A DNA stretch of 64,000 bases. Source: Streptomyces sp. NBC_00554 (GTDB taxonomy: Bacteria > Actinomycetota > Actinomycetes > Streptomycetales > Streptomycetaceae). The translations under genes and the position numbers were made by a program. Positions 16,207-24,397 of this stretch are shown piece by piece; the stretch's first letter is position 1; the number at the start of each line of letters is the position of its first letter. The notes under the pieces are model-generated. The model saw nothing but the letters and a program-made list of their open reading frames with translations. It was not told where the DNA came from and did not search any database. Location of the stretch: contig NZ_CP107799.1 in the NCBI RefSeq assembly GCF_041431135.1, positions 4,836,001-4,900,000 on the forward strand, written 5' to 3'.

Positions 16207-16578
16207 TCATTCGGTGCCGGTCTCGGCCTTGTGCAGCATCTGGGCCAGCAGCAGGGCGCCTCCGGCCGCCGCCCCGACCGCTCCCGCGGCCATGAAACCG
16301 TGCGAGGAACGCCAGGACAGCACCGACCACCGCGACTGCGCGGAAAACACCGATCCCGTACTCAGCCAGGACCCGGTCGAGATCAGCGACAGGGCGGAAC
16401 CGATCGAGCCCACCGACAGGGCACTTCCGATCGAGCCGACCGACAGGGCCGAACCGACGGACCCCACGGACAGCACCGATCCCACTGAGCCGATCGACAA
16501 CACGGAGTCCTGGGACCACAACGACAGCACCGAACCAGAGGAGGCGCGACGGACCGACCGTACGGGCAGTTTTGTCAT
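16207..16578 (-). CDS. Gly-Ser-Val/Ile-Leu repeat protein with C-terminal membrane segment
   Basis: ATG at 16578 follows AGGATGG. In the 123-residue product, residues about 18-80 are a near-regular array with G-S or L-S at every third or fourth position (SVGSVLSVGS, IGSALSVGSIGSALS). The C-terminus has a hydrophobic Ala-rich segment (FMAAGAVGAAAGGALLLAQML) and a charged tail. The DNA mirrors this with about 30-bp imperfect tandem repeats at 16378-16500. I recall similar GS-rich hypothetical proteins in Streptomyces but no known function. The regular spacing suggests a beta-solenoid or a surface-anchored fibre (inference). Confidence 0.7.
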   Translation of the reverse strand: MTKLPVRSVRRASSGSVLSLWSQDSVLSIGSVGSVLSVGSVGSALSVGSIGSALSVGSIGSALSLISTGSWLSTGSVFSAQSRWSVLSWRSSHGFMAAGAVGAAAGGALLLAQMLHKAETGTE

Positions 16579-16610
16579 GAGGCCATCCTGCCGCTGCGCG
16601 CCGTGAATCG

Positions 16611-17303
16611 TCAGGTGAGCGTGCCGGCGAGCCACATGCGCCAGACATGCCGGGTGTTCGGGATCTCGGGACGGTCGAGGAGCCAGAGCACATAGCCCGC
16701 GTGAAGTTGCGCCGTGGGATTCTCCGAGCGATGAGCCCTGCGAAGCCTGTCGCGCAGCTCGTCTCCGTCCACGGCTCGGGCGACCCGGACGTACTCACGG
16801 TCCTTGCACCGGTGGGACCGCTGGACGACGAGGCCGACCAGGTCGATGAGTCTCGCCCTCACCTGGTGGTCGTGGTCGGCAGCGGCCAGTTGCCTTATCA
16901 GGGATTGCTTCGTGCCCCATGCCTTGGCGTGCTGTGTCCACTCCCGGGGGTACCGGACCTCCCACTCCAGGTACAGCAGGGCGAAGGGCAGCCCCGGCCA
17001 CGTGGTGATCTCCTGGGAGTACGGCTTGCTCCACAGTGCCTCAGGCAGGCTACGGCTCGCCGCCTCGTCGTAGGCCTTGTCCGCGGCCGCCCAGTCCCGC
17101 GCCTTGAGTCGCAAACAGGGTGTCGGGTGCCAGGCTTGTTGGACCCGGAGAACAGCAGCCTCGACCTCGCTGCGGGCACTGGCCAGTCGGACGAGGGCAG
17201 CGGCACGTTCGGCGGGGTCCGGGGCTGTCAGGCCGTAGGCCCACGCCAAGCGCTCGCTCCACCCCTGGTCGTCGTCGGTACCCGGGCCCGCCACCTCTGT
17301 CAT
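16611..17303 (-). CDS. Hypothetical cytoplasmic protein
   Basis: ATG at 17303 chosen (an in-frame ATG at 17315 exists); the ribosome site is weak. The 230-residue protein is helical and soluble, rich in Trp (LYLEWEVRYPREW, QQAWHPT, HVWRMWLAGTL) and without signal peptide or membrane segments. Helical pairs such as PAERAAALVRLASARSEVEAAVLR and RARLIDLVGLVVQR suggest a HEAT-like array, but I do not recognise a family. It lies upstream of, and on the same strand as, the Gly-Ser repeat gene, 32 bp away, so they may share a transcript. Confidence 0.65.
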   Translation of the reverse strand: MTEVAGPGTDDDQGWSERLAWAYGLTAPDPAERAAALVRLASARSEVEAAVLRVQQAWHPTPCLRLKARDWAAADKAYDEAASRSLPEALWSKPYSQEITTWPGLPFALLYLEWEVRYPREWTQHAKAWGTKQSLIRQLAAADHDHQVRARLIDLVGLVVQRSHRCKDREYVRVARAVDGDELRDRLRRAHRSENPTAQLHAGYVLWLLDRPEIPNTRHVWRMWLAGTLT

Positions 17304-17414
17304 GGGGCAGATCATCGCCTGTCCGGTACGCCTACGCGATCCAAATACGTATGGCCGCGTACGGCAGCGGAAGCGGGCGCCTTTGCGTGGAGGGCGCCCG
17401 TTCCGGTGTGCGGG

Positions 17415-18608
17415 TCAGGCCGGTGCACCGGCCGCCGAGCCCGCCCGGGCGAGCTCCCGGACAACCGGGCGGCGCCGGGTCGGGATGACCTTCGGGTTGG
17501 CGACGCCCCAGGCCGCGCCCTTGCAGATCAGTTCCTTGTAGACGGCGGCGACCCGTCCTGTCAGGGTCGCGCGGACGGCGCGGTCGTCGGCGGTGACGTA
17601 CTGGATCAGGCCTTCCTTGCGGCCCAGCGAGATGCACTGGTTGTAGTAGCGGATCGGCACGTTCGGGAGCTTGCCGCCGGTCAGGCGCACCGTGATGGCG
17701 TCGGCGGCCTGCCACGCGGTGGGGACGCCCGAGGCGCACGACATGCGCAGCGGCTTGTCGCCGGGGCCCATCACCATGGCCGCGTCGCCGATGGCGTACA
17801 CATCCGGGTGCGAGACCGAGCGCATGGTCCGGTCGACCACGATCTGGCCGGTGCCGGTGACCTCCAGGGTGGTGGCCTTCGCGATCGGGTGGACGGCGAA
17901 GCCGGTGGTCCACAGGGTGACCGCGGCCGGGATGGACGTGCCGTCGACGGTGGCGATCCGGTCGGCCTGTACGGCGGCGACGGCGGCGTGCTCGTGCACG
18001 GTGATGCCGAGCTTGTCGAAGACCTTGCGCAGGTGCCGGCTGCCCTTGGGCGAGAGCCAGTCCCCGAGACCGCCGCGGGCGGCGAGGACGACGTCGAGGT
18101 CCGGGCGGGCCTCGGCGATCTCGGTCGCGGCCTCCACCCCGGTGAGGCCGCCGCCGACGACGGCCACGGTCTCTCCGGCGTCCAGGCCGGCCAGCCGCTC
18201 GCGCAGCCGGAGCGCTCCGGGGCGGCTCGCGATCTGGTGGGCGTGCTCGGTGGTGCCGGGGACGCCCTGGTCGTTCCAGCCGCTGCCGAGGGCGTACACG
18301 AGGCTGTCGTACTCCAGCTCCTCCGCGCCGTTCGCGTCGAGGACGGCGACGGTCTTGCGGTCGACGTCGACGCCGGTGACCTTCGCGAGCCTCAGTTCGA
18401 CGCCGGTGCCCGCGAACATCTCGCTGAAGGGCCGCGGCTTGAGATGCCGGCCGACCGCCAGCTGGTGCATCCGCACGCGCTCGACGAAATCGGGCTCGGC
18501 GTTGACGAGAGTGATGGCGACGTCTTCGCGGCGCAGCCGCTTGGCAAGGCGTCCGGCGGCGATGGCTCCGGTGTATCCGGCCCCGAGGACGATGATGCGG
18601 TGCTGCAT
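17415..18608 (-). CDS. NDH-2-like FAD/NAD(P)-dependent oxidoreductase
   Basis: ATG at 18608 after GACAGGAGCAGGGAC. The 397-residue protein has two dinucleotide folds: FAD site IIVLGAGYTGAIAAGRLA at the N-terminus and NAD(P) site VAVVGGGLTGVEAATEIAE near residue 150, plus the second FAD motif HPDVYAIGDAAM. This is the layout of type II NADH dehydrogenases and related membrane-associated flavoproteins. It lies directly downstream of an ECF41-type sigma factor gene. In actinobacteria, ECF41 sigma genes are commonly paired with oxidoreductase, epimerase or decarboxylase genes they control. A TGTGA-N6-TCACA palindrome lies in the gap between them. Confidence 0.92.
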   Translation of the reverse strand: MQHRIIVLGAGYTGAIAAGRLAKRLRREDVAITLVNAEPDFVERVRMHQLAVGRHLKPRPFSEMFAGTGVELRLAKVTGVDVDRKTVAVLDANGAEELEYDSLVYALGSGWNDQGVPGTTEHAHQIASRPGALRLRERLAGLDAGETVAVVGGGLTGVEAATEIAEARPDLDVVLAARGGLGDWLSPKGSRHLRKVFDKLGITVHEHAAVAAVQADRIATVDGTSIPAAVTLWTTGFAVHPIAKATTLEVTGTGQIVVDRTMRSVSHPDVYAIGDAAMVMGPGDKPLRMSCASGVPTAWQAADAITVRLTGGKLPNVPIRYYNQCISLGRKEGLIQYVTADDRAVRATLTGRVAAVYKELICKGAAWGVANPKVIPTRRRPVVRELARAGSAAGAPA

Positions 18609-18677
18609 GTCCCTGCTCCTGTCTCAAGCGGATTCGCCTCTTGAACCGGGCAGCCCGCCGTTTCCTGACAGCAGCGC

Positions 18678-18697
18678 GATGTGAAGCACCTCACATC
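18678..18697. promoter_or_regulatory. CRP/FNR-like palindrome GATGTGA-N6-TCACATC
   Basis: Seven-base perfect arms separated by 6 bp contain TGTGA-N6-TCACA, the enterobacterial CRP consensus core. It lies 70 bp upstream of the oxidoreductase start and 35 bp after the sigma gene stop. It may be an operator for a Crp-like regulator, or a short hairpin. Confidence 0.5.
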
Positions 18698-18731
18698 GGA
18701 GAACATCGGTGTACATCGGGGTGCACCGGGC

Positions 18732-19676
18732 TCAGAAGGCGTGGAGCAGGGGTTCCCCGTGGTCGGCGGCCGCCCAGCGCCGGGTCGCGCGTTCGAGCTT
18801 GTCGGGGTTGACCTGGTTGCGGAAAGCAGCGATGCCCTCGGCGGTGACCTCCAGGCACATGACGCCGATGACCCGGTCGCCGAGAACCGCCACGAGGGCG
18901 GGGGCGCCGTTGGCGGTCGTGGTGTAGACCCCGGGCGAGCCGCCGACCAGGGCGCGCTTGCTCTGGCCGGGTTTGAACAGGCCCCGCATGAACTTCGCGA
19001 CCGCGAGAGCACCCTCGAAGGCCTTGGCGCGGGCCGGGATCTTCCCGCCGCCGTCGCCGATCGCGATGGCGTCTTCGGTGAGCAGCCGCACGAGCGGCTC
19101 GGTCCGGCCGCTGGTGGCGGCCGCGAGGAACTCCTCGACGACCCGCAGGGCGGCGGCTTCGTCGATCTCGGCGCGGGCCCTGCCGTCCGCGACGTGCCTC
19201 TTCGCACGGTGGAAGATCTGCTGGCTGGCCGCCTCGGTGGTGTCGAGGATCTCGGCGATCTCCCGGTGCGAGTAGCCGAAGGCCTCCCGCAGCACGTACA
19301 CCGCCCGCTCATTGGGGGAGAGGCGCTCCAGCAGGGCGAGAACCGCGTACGAGACCGATTCGCGCTGCTCGGCGGTGTCGGCAGGGCCGAGCATCGAGTC
19401 CCCGTCGAGCAGCGGCTCCGGCAGCCAATGGCCCACATAGGTCTCGCGCCGTACGCGGGCCGAAGTGAGCTGGTTGAGGCACAGGTTGGTGAGGACCTTC
19501 GTCAACCAGGCCTCGGGGACCTCGATGCGGTCGACATCGGTGGCCTGCCAGCGCAGGAACGTCTCCTGCACGGCGTCCTCGGCCTCGCTCGCCGAGCCGA
19601 GGAGGCGGTAGGCGATGGCCTCCATGCGGGGTCTGGAGGCCTCGAACCGGTCCACATCGTTCATGGTCAGGGCCAT
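18732..19676 (-). CDS. sigJ: ECF41-type RNA polymerase sigma factor with SnoaL-like C-terminal domain
   Basis: ATG at 19676 follows AGGAT; 314 residues. Sigma-2 (about 5-75) has RMEAIAYRLLGSASEAEDAVQETFLRW, and sigma-4 (about 125-175) has LSPNERAVYVLREAFGYSHREIAEIL. The C-terminal ~125 residues form a SnoaL/NTF2-like domain including the conserved NQVNPDKL segment. ECF41 factors have no separate anti-sigma; this C-terminal domain regulates them in cis. The oxidoreductase gene downstream on the same strand is the likely target. The gene is SigJ-like by architecture. Confidence 0.93.
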   Translation of the reverse strand: MALTMNDVDRFEASRPRMEAIAYRLLGSASEAEDAVQETFLRWQATDVDRIEVPEAWLTKVLTNLCLNQLTSARVRRETYVGHWLPEPLLDGDSMLGPADTAEQRESVSYAVLALLERLSPNERAVYVLREAFGYSHREIAEILDTTEAASQQIFHRAKRHVADGRARAEIDEAAALRVVEEFLAAATSGRTEPLVRLLTEDAIAIGDGGGKIPARAKAFEGALAVAKFMRGLFKPGQSKRALVGGSPGVYTTTANGAPALVAVLGDRVIGVMCLEVTAEGIAAFRNQVNPDKLERATRRWAAADHGEPLLHAF

Positions 19677-19752
19677 GAACCGGATCCTAACTCTCGCGGC
19701 GCGAGGGCCACGGCATTGGCCGCCGTGCACGGCGGCCGAGATGCTGCGACGG

Positions 19753-20817
19753 TCAGGACACCGTCTGCTGCTGGAACAGGTCGAGGGAGATGTGCGGGGA
19801 CAGCGCGCGGAGGAAGGCGGGTGCGTCGAAGATCTCGCCGGCGGAGGCGACTCCGACCGTCCTGGTCTGCCCCGTCAGGATGCGGTGGACCGCTTCCACC
19901 ACGAGCGGCGCGGTGACCGCGTAGATGTCCTGGCCCCTGGCCACGGCGCGCCGTTCGGTGCCGCCGGAGCGTACGACGACGTCGACGAGGAAGGTCTGCT
20001 CGGACCGCCCGTGCTCGTCGACCGCGGCCGGCGACGGTGTGTCAGGGGCCGACAGGTCCCTGGCCGCCTCGGTCGTCATGTAGGTGCGCACCTCGGGGAT
20101 GGACAGGTGGCTGGGGATGGTGACGACGTCGGCCATCGTGAACTCCCCGAGGACGGACCTGGTGCCCAGCGGGTCGGGGAAGGGCCAGTCCAGGGTGGGC
20201 AGGGCGTCGTCGTGGTGCTCAAGGCGCCCGTTCGTGTAGCGCAGGCGCCGGCCGCCTCGCCGGGCCCCGGAGACCTCGCCCGCGGCGCGCGTGCCGGCGG
20301 TGGGGTGCCAACTGTTCAGCCCGTACGCGATGTGGGCCTCGTCGGCCTCCGTCCAGTCGCCCATCGCCGCGGTGGCCAGCAGGTCACCGAGGCCGCCGTA
20401 GAAGGCCATCGCGGGGACGATCACCGTTCCCGCGGCGCGGGCGCGGTCCGTGAAGTGCGCGAACGTGTCGATGTTGGCCTCGAGCTCGGCCGCCACGTCC
20501 ACATACGGGATTCCGGCACGCAGTGCCGCCTCGATCAAGGGGGCGGCGGTCGTGGCGAAGGGCCCGGCCGTGTTGATCACGGCCGCGGCTCCGGCCAGTG
20601 CGCGATCGAGCGAGGCCGGATCGTCGACGGACGCCGGCCGGGCGTCAAGTCCGGGACGGGACGCCTGCATTGCCCGCAGCTTGTCGGCGTCGCGGCCGGT
20701 GAGAACCGGGACGAACCCGCGATCCAGCAGCTGTGCCACCACGAAGCGCCCGGTGTGCCCGTACGCGCCGAACACCGCCACCGTCTGTCCGGACTGTTCC
20801 GGCTGTCCCGATCCCAT
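19753..20817 (-). CDS. Saccharopine-dehydrogenase-like NAD(P) enzyme (trans-acting enoyl reductase type)
   Basis: ATG at 20817 follows GGGGGAGAACTC. The 354-residue protein opens with a Rossmann motif VAVFGAYGHTGRFVVAQLL and continues GRDADKLR, INTAGPFATTAAPLIEAAL and GIPYVDVAAE, the pattern of saccharopine-dehydrogenase-like reductases found across actinobacteria. Its substrate is unknown. It is divergent from a GlxA-like AraC regulator, and the shared 137-bp promoter region carries three 18-bp tandem repeats right at its start, pointing to local control by that regulator. Confidence 0.85.
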   Translation of the reverse strand: MGSGQPEQSGQTVAVFGAYGHTGRFVVAQLLDRGFVPVLTGRDADKLRAMQASRPGLDARPASVDDPASLDRALAGAAAVINTAGPFATTAAPLIEAALRAGIPYVDVAAELEANIDTFAHFTDRARAAGTVIVPAMAFYGGLGDLLATAAMGDWTEADEAHIAYGLNSWHPTAGTRAAGEVSGARRGGRRLRYTNGRLEHHDDALPTLDWPFPDPLGTRSVLGEFTMADVVTIPSHLSIPEVRTYMTTEAARDLSAPDTPSPAAVDEHGRSEQTFLVDVVVRSGGTERRAVARGQDIYAVTAPLVVEAVHRILTGQTRTVGVASAGEIFDAPAFLRALSPHISLDLFQQQTVS

Positions 20818-20829
20818 GAGTTCTCCCCC

Positions 20830-20883
20830 GTAGTCGACTGATCCGCCGTACCCGACCGATCCGCCGTACTCGATTGATCCGTT
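20830..20883. repeat. Three 18-bp tandem repeats in the promoter region
   Basis: The units at 20830-20847, 20848-20865 and 20866-20883 share the consensus GTA-YCGA-YTGATCCGCC. They lie between the divergent dehydrogenase and AraC-type genes and end 13 bp before the dehydrogenase start codon, so they are candidate regulator-binding iterons. Confidence 0.75.
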
Positions 20884-20941
20884 ACGGACATCCTGGCGAA
20901 TGCCGGTGTCCCGCCGCGAGTGTCCGGAACGCCATGCCCCG

Positions 20942-20957
20942 TACAATTACGGACATG
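20942..20957 (+). promoter_or_regulatory. Candidate -10 element and leaderless start of the AraC-type gene
   Basis: TACAAT (20942-20947) ends 7 nt before the ATG at 20955, a spacing that puts transcription start at or next to the A of ATG. No good -35 is seen. The 10-mer TTACGGACAT occurs here (20947-20956) and again at 20882-20891. Confidence 0.45.
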
Positions 20958-21944
20958 GGATCTGTCGCGCTGGCCGTCACCGACGGGATGCTTCACTTCG
21001 AACTGTCCGTGGCGTACGAGGTGTTCGGCCCCGCCCCGGCCGCCGTGACCGTCCCCTGGTACGACCTCGCCGTCTGCGGACCGGACGCCGTGCGGGTCGG
21101 CCGTTTCCGGCTGGAGCCCGACCACGGACTCGACCGGCTCCGGTACGCCGACACCGTGATCGTCCCCGGCTGGGCGGACGTCGACGTGGACCCGCCCGCC
21201 GATCTGGTCGACGCGGTGCGTGCGGCCCACGAGGCGGGTGCGCGGGTGGCGTCCCTGTGCACGGGCGCGTTCGTGCTGGCCGCCGCCGGCCTGCTGGACG
21301 GCAGGCGCGCGACCACGCACTGGGCGCACACCGAGATCCTGGCCGCCCGTTACCCCGGGGTGGCGGTCGACCCGGACGTCCTCTACGTGGACAACGGCAG
21401 CGTGCTCACCTCCGCAGGCAAGGCCGCCGCGCTGGACCTGTGCCTCCACCTCGTACGCCTCGACCACGGCTCGGCGGTCGCCAACACCGTCGCCCGCCGC
21501 CTGGTCGTGCCGCCGCACCGGGCAGGCGGCCAGGCCCAGTTCGTCGCCACCCCGATGCCCAGCCGGGACGACCACCCGCTCGCCGCGCTGTTCCCCTGGG
21601 TGATCGAACGCCTCGACCAGCCCCTCACCGTGGAGGACCTGGCCCGCCGGGCGCGGATGAGCTCACGCAATCTGGGCCGCCACTTCAGGGCGGTGACCGG
21701 CACCACCCCGCTGCAGTGGCTGCTGACCCAACGGATCCGCCGCGCCCAGGAGTTGCTGGAAACCACGGACGACGTCGTCGACACCATCGCGGCAGCCACC
21801 GGCATGGGAACCTCCACGACGCTGCGCCGCCATTTCAACCGCACGGTCGGCGTACCCCCGGACACCTACCGCCGGACTTTTCGCTCACGCTATGAACCAA
21901 CTGTGCCGTCTGTTCCTCCAGTTGCCCTGGATCATGTGCAGTAG
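20955..21944 (+). CDS. GlxA-like transcriptional regulator (DJ-1/PfpI domain plus AraC helix-turn-helix)
   Basis: ATG at 20955 preferred because the family begins with a VALAV strand; an ATG at 20934 is in frame. The 329-residue protein has a DJ-1/PfpI domain (VTDGMLHFELSVAYEVFG, nucleophile-elbow-like SLCTGAFVLAAAGLL with Cys about residue 103) and a C-terminal AraC pair of helix-turn-helix motifs (VEDLARRARMSSRNLGRHF; VDTIAAATGMGTSTTLRRHF). Proteins of this type usually regulate nearby enzymes. It is divergent from the saccharopine-dehydrogenase-like gene and probably controls it. It may be translated from a leaderless transcript. Confidence 0.9.
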   Translation: MGSVALAVTDGMLHFELSVAYEVFGPAPAAVTVPWYDLAVCGPDAVRVGRFRLEPDHGLDRLRYADTVIVPGWADVDVDPPADLVDAVRAAHEAGARVASLCTGAFVLAAAGLLDGRRATTHWAHTEILAARYPGVAVDPDVLYVDNGSVLTSAGKAAALDLCLHLVRLDHGSAVANTVARRLVVPPHRAGGQAQFVATPMPSRDDHPLAALFPWVIERLDQPLTVEDLARRARMSSRNLGRHFRAVTGTTPLQWLLTQRIRRAQELLETTDDVVDTIAAATGMGTSTTLRRHFNRTVGVPPDTYRRTFRSRYEPTVPSVPPVALDHVQ

Positions 21945-22015
21945 CGAAGATCTTGTAGGGTGATCGTTCCGCTCCTCACAGGAGCAGGAACCAACACCAA
22001 ACAACGAGGGAACAC

Positions 22016-22594
22016 ATGAAGCTGAATCTGCGCCGAATACCGTCTGCACGGCGCTCGTCCGCGGGCAGGAAGGCCATGTCGGTCGCGCTGGTCGGCGTCA
22101 CCGTCGCGGGCGTTTCGGTACTGGCCGTCTCCCCGGCGTCGGCCCTGAGCTGGAAGTGCAAGAGCAGCTCCAAGACCATCGACGACGCGGGGTACTCCGG
22201 TCCCTGGGGCGACAACTGGGACTTCACAGTCACGAACTGCGTGGCCCGGTCCGGCAGTTACGTCTACGCCAAGGCCACGGTGAAGTGGGACGCTCCTCCG
22301 TGGTACTCCGGATCCACCGACAACCTGGCTGAAGTCTTCGACAGCGCCGGATTCCGGCTCTATCTCAAGCACGCCGACGCCGGCGCGGACACCGTCCTGC
22401 TCAAGAAGGACTTCGACATCCAGGGCAAGCTGGCCGCCATGAACGGCGCGGGCAACGGTTCGTGGACCTCGTCCACGATCAAGAAGAAGGTCGGGAGCAA
22501 GACCGCGTACGCCGACGGCGCTCTGCGGCTCAACTGGGACGAGGACGGCACGGGCGTCCGCACCTACGACTTCACGGCCACCAGCTCGAAGTGA
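22016..22594 (+). CDS. Small secreted protein, unknown function
   Basis: ATG at 22016 after GAGGGAACAC. The 192-residue product has a long Arg-rich signal peptide (KLNLRRIPSARRSSAGRK, then a hydrophobic core, cleavage near SALS about residue 44). The mature part is a beta-rich, charged protein with two cysteines (WKCKS and TNCVA) likely to form a disulfide, ending in TYDFTATSSK. I do not recognise a family. A strong intrinsic terminator follows about 130 bp downstream. No operon partner is evident. Confidence 0.8.
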   Translation: MKLNLRRIPSARRSSAGRKAMSVALVGVTVAGVSVLAVSPASALSWKCKSSSKTIDDAGYSGPWGDNWDFTVTNCVARSGSYVYAKATVKWDAPPWYSGSTDNLAEVFDSAGFRLYLKHADAGADTVLLKKDFDIQGKLAAMNGAGNGSWTSSTIKKKVGSKTAYADGALRLNWDEDGTGVRTYDFTATSSK

Positions 22595-22725
22595 CGCCTG
22601 AGGTCCGGCACTGACGCGGAGCCTTCCCCGGACATCTGAAGCACACTCGCGATCCGCGATCCGCCGGGTGTGACGTCCGGCCGGGACTGTGCGCTGGATG
22701 AGTGCCGCCTGTCGATCAAGACAGT

Positions 22726-22767
22726 GGCAGTACGAGCAGAGCACCCAACCGCTCTGCTCGTACTGCC
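22726..22767 (+). terminator. Intrinsic terminator with 16-bp perfect stem and T-run
   Basis: GGCAGTACGAGCAGAG pairs perfectly with CTCTGCTCGTACTGCC across a 10-nt loop and is followed by TTTT. It lies only 48 bp upstream of the next gene's GTG start, so it either ends the secreted-protein transcript or acts as an attenuator in the leader of the beta-propeller gene. Confidence 0.85.
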
Positions 22768-22815
22768 TTTTGCGGCTCACCCGCAGACGTCCCACTGAAG
22801 GAAGCGGCCGAACAC

Positions 22816-24210
22816 GTGCGCATAAGACAGTTCGCAGAAAGAGCAGCACTCTCCGCTGCCCTGAGCCTCTCGCTCCTCGGCCTCGGAACGACCACGGGCT
22901 TCGGGACGACCCCGGCAGCCGCGGACACCGGCACCGCACTGCCGATCAGTTCGTATCGCGACATGGCTGTCGACGCAGCCCATCAACAGGTCTTCCTCAG
23001 CGACCCGTTCGGTGACAACGTCCTGGTGACGGACTACAGCGGCCAGGTCGTGAAGCTGATCAGCGGTGAGGACGGCGCCTGGGGGTTCGCGCTCTCCAGC
23101 GACTCCAGCACGCTGTACGTGGCACTGCGCGACGCCGGCGCGATCGCCGCGATCGACACCGCGACCCTGCAGGAGACCGCCCGGTACGACACCGGAACCG
23201 GCGCGGGCGCCTACGCCGGCCCGACCTCCCTCGCGTCAGCCGGTGGAAAGCTCTGGTTCGGCTACAGCACCGACATCTGGCACGGTGCCCTCGGCTCCCT
23301 GGACCTGAGCGGCCCGCAGCCGGTCGTCACCCTGGGCCAGGGCCCCGACCTGTTCCGCGGCTCGCCCCACCTGGCCGCCACGCCGGAGCATCCCTACACC
23401 CTCGTCGCCGCCGAGTCCGACGGCAACAACGCCGCCCTGGCCGTGTACGACGTGAGTACGGGCCAGGCCAACACTCAGGCGATGCGCGTCGCTCCGGGTC
23501 CTGACGGGTGTGCGAGCCTCCAGGACCTCGCGCTGACGCCGGACGCCGCGCGGGTCGTCGTGGCCTGCGCCTCGCCCTACTACCACCAGGCGTTCCGCAC
23601 CACCGACCTGGCGGACGACGGCCGGTACACCACCAGCCACTACCCCGACGCGGTGGCCATCGCCCCCGACGGCACGATCGCCGCGGGCGTCGACGGCGCC
23701 TCCGAGCCCGACGTCCACCTGTTCGCACCGGGCGACTCCACGGCGTACAAGACCTGGGACTTCCCGGCGCCGTCCCCCTACGCCACCACCACCCTCCAGC
23801 CCGGTGGGCTGGCCTGGACTCCGGACGCCGGCCGGATCTTCGCGGTCACCAAGGACAGCGGCTCCTCGTCCCTGACGCTGCAGGTCCTGAACCACCCGCA
23901 GGTCGCCACCACCGTCACCGTGCAGGCGCCCGCCTCGTCCCCCCGGAACCAGAACCTCACCCTCACCGGAAAGCTCGAAGCACCCGTGGGGTTCGGCACC
24001 ACAAGCACCGTCGACATCTGGCGGCTCGACGACCCCCTGGCAGGTGAGGGCACGCTGATCGGGTCCGCGCCCGTCGCCGCCGACGGAACGTTCAGTTACA
24101 CCGACCGTCCCAGGGCCAAGGGCAATGTCCAGTACACCGTCCAGTACTACGGCGACGCGCGGCACGCCTACGCCTACGGCTCGGTCACGGTCGACATCAC
24201 CTCCGACTGA
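22816..24210 (+). CDS. Secreted YncE-like beta-propeller protein with Ig-like C-terminal domain
   Basis: GTG at 22816 with GAAGGAAG upstream. The 464-residue product has a signal peptide ending near AAADT (about 38). Residues 45-355 contain repeated blades (HQQVFLSDPFGDNVLVTDYSG, SSDSSTLYVALRDAGAIAAIDT, AVAIAPDGTIAAG) typical of WD40/YncE-like propellers. The last ~95 residues form an Ig-like strand-rich domain (TTVTVQAPASS..., DGTFSYTDRP, VQYTVQYYGDARHAY). A longer paralogue lies at 37767. Both probably work outside the cell in binding or adhesion. A terminator follows directly. Confidence 0.85.
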   Translation: MRIRQFAERAALSAALSLSLLGLGTTTGFGTTPAAADTGTALPISSYRDMAVDAAHQQVFLSDPFGDNVLVTDYSGQVVKLISGEDGAWGFALSSDSSTLYVALRDAGAIAAIDTATLQETARYDTGTGAGAYAGPTSLASAGGKLWFGYSTDIWHGALGSLDLSGPQPVVTLGQGPDLFRGSPHLAATPEHPYTLVAAESDGNNAALAVYDVSTGQANTQAMRVAPGPDGCASLQDLALTPDAARVVVACASPYYHQAFRTTDLADDGRYTTSHYPDAVAIAPDGTIAAGVDGASEPDVHLFAPGDSTAYKTWDFPAPSPYATTTLQPGGLAWTPDAGRIFAVTKDSGSSSLTLQVLNHPQVATTVTVQAPASSPRNQNLTLTGKLEAPVGFGTTSTVDIWRLDDPLAGEGTLIGSAPVAADGTFSYTDRPRAKGNVQYTVQYYGDARHAYAYGSVTVDITSD

Positions 24211-24241
24211 GTCCCTTCCGGGCCGCGAGCAGTGTGAAAAG

Positions 24242-24271
24242 GCGCCCGGCCGGGGTTTCCCGGCCGGGCGC
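24242..24271 (+). terminator. Hairpin after the beta-propeller gene
   Basis: Thirteen-base perfect arms (GCGCCCGGCCGGG / CCCGGCCGGGCGC) with a 4-nt loop, followed by TTT, 31 bp after the stop codon. Confidence 0.9.
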
Positions 24272-24397
24272 TTTGCGTGGGAGCATCTCGCCTGCTGCCG
24301 CTTCGGATGACACATCAGGCGTCGGGTGTGACGTTGTGACGCAGGTCACGGGAATTCGGTGTGGGGTGCCGGACAGCTCATTGAGGTGAGCACTCAT

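Noticed and set aside
18609-18731. ECF41 promoter (TGTCACA-N15/16-CGTC) for the oxidoreductase gene
   Set aside because: A TGTCAGG on the minus strand resembles the -35 part, but no CGTC lies at the right spacing.
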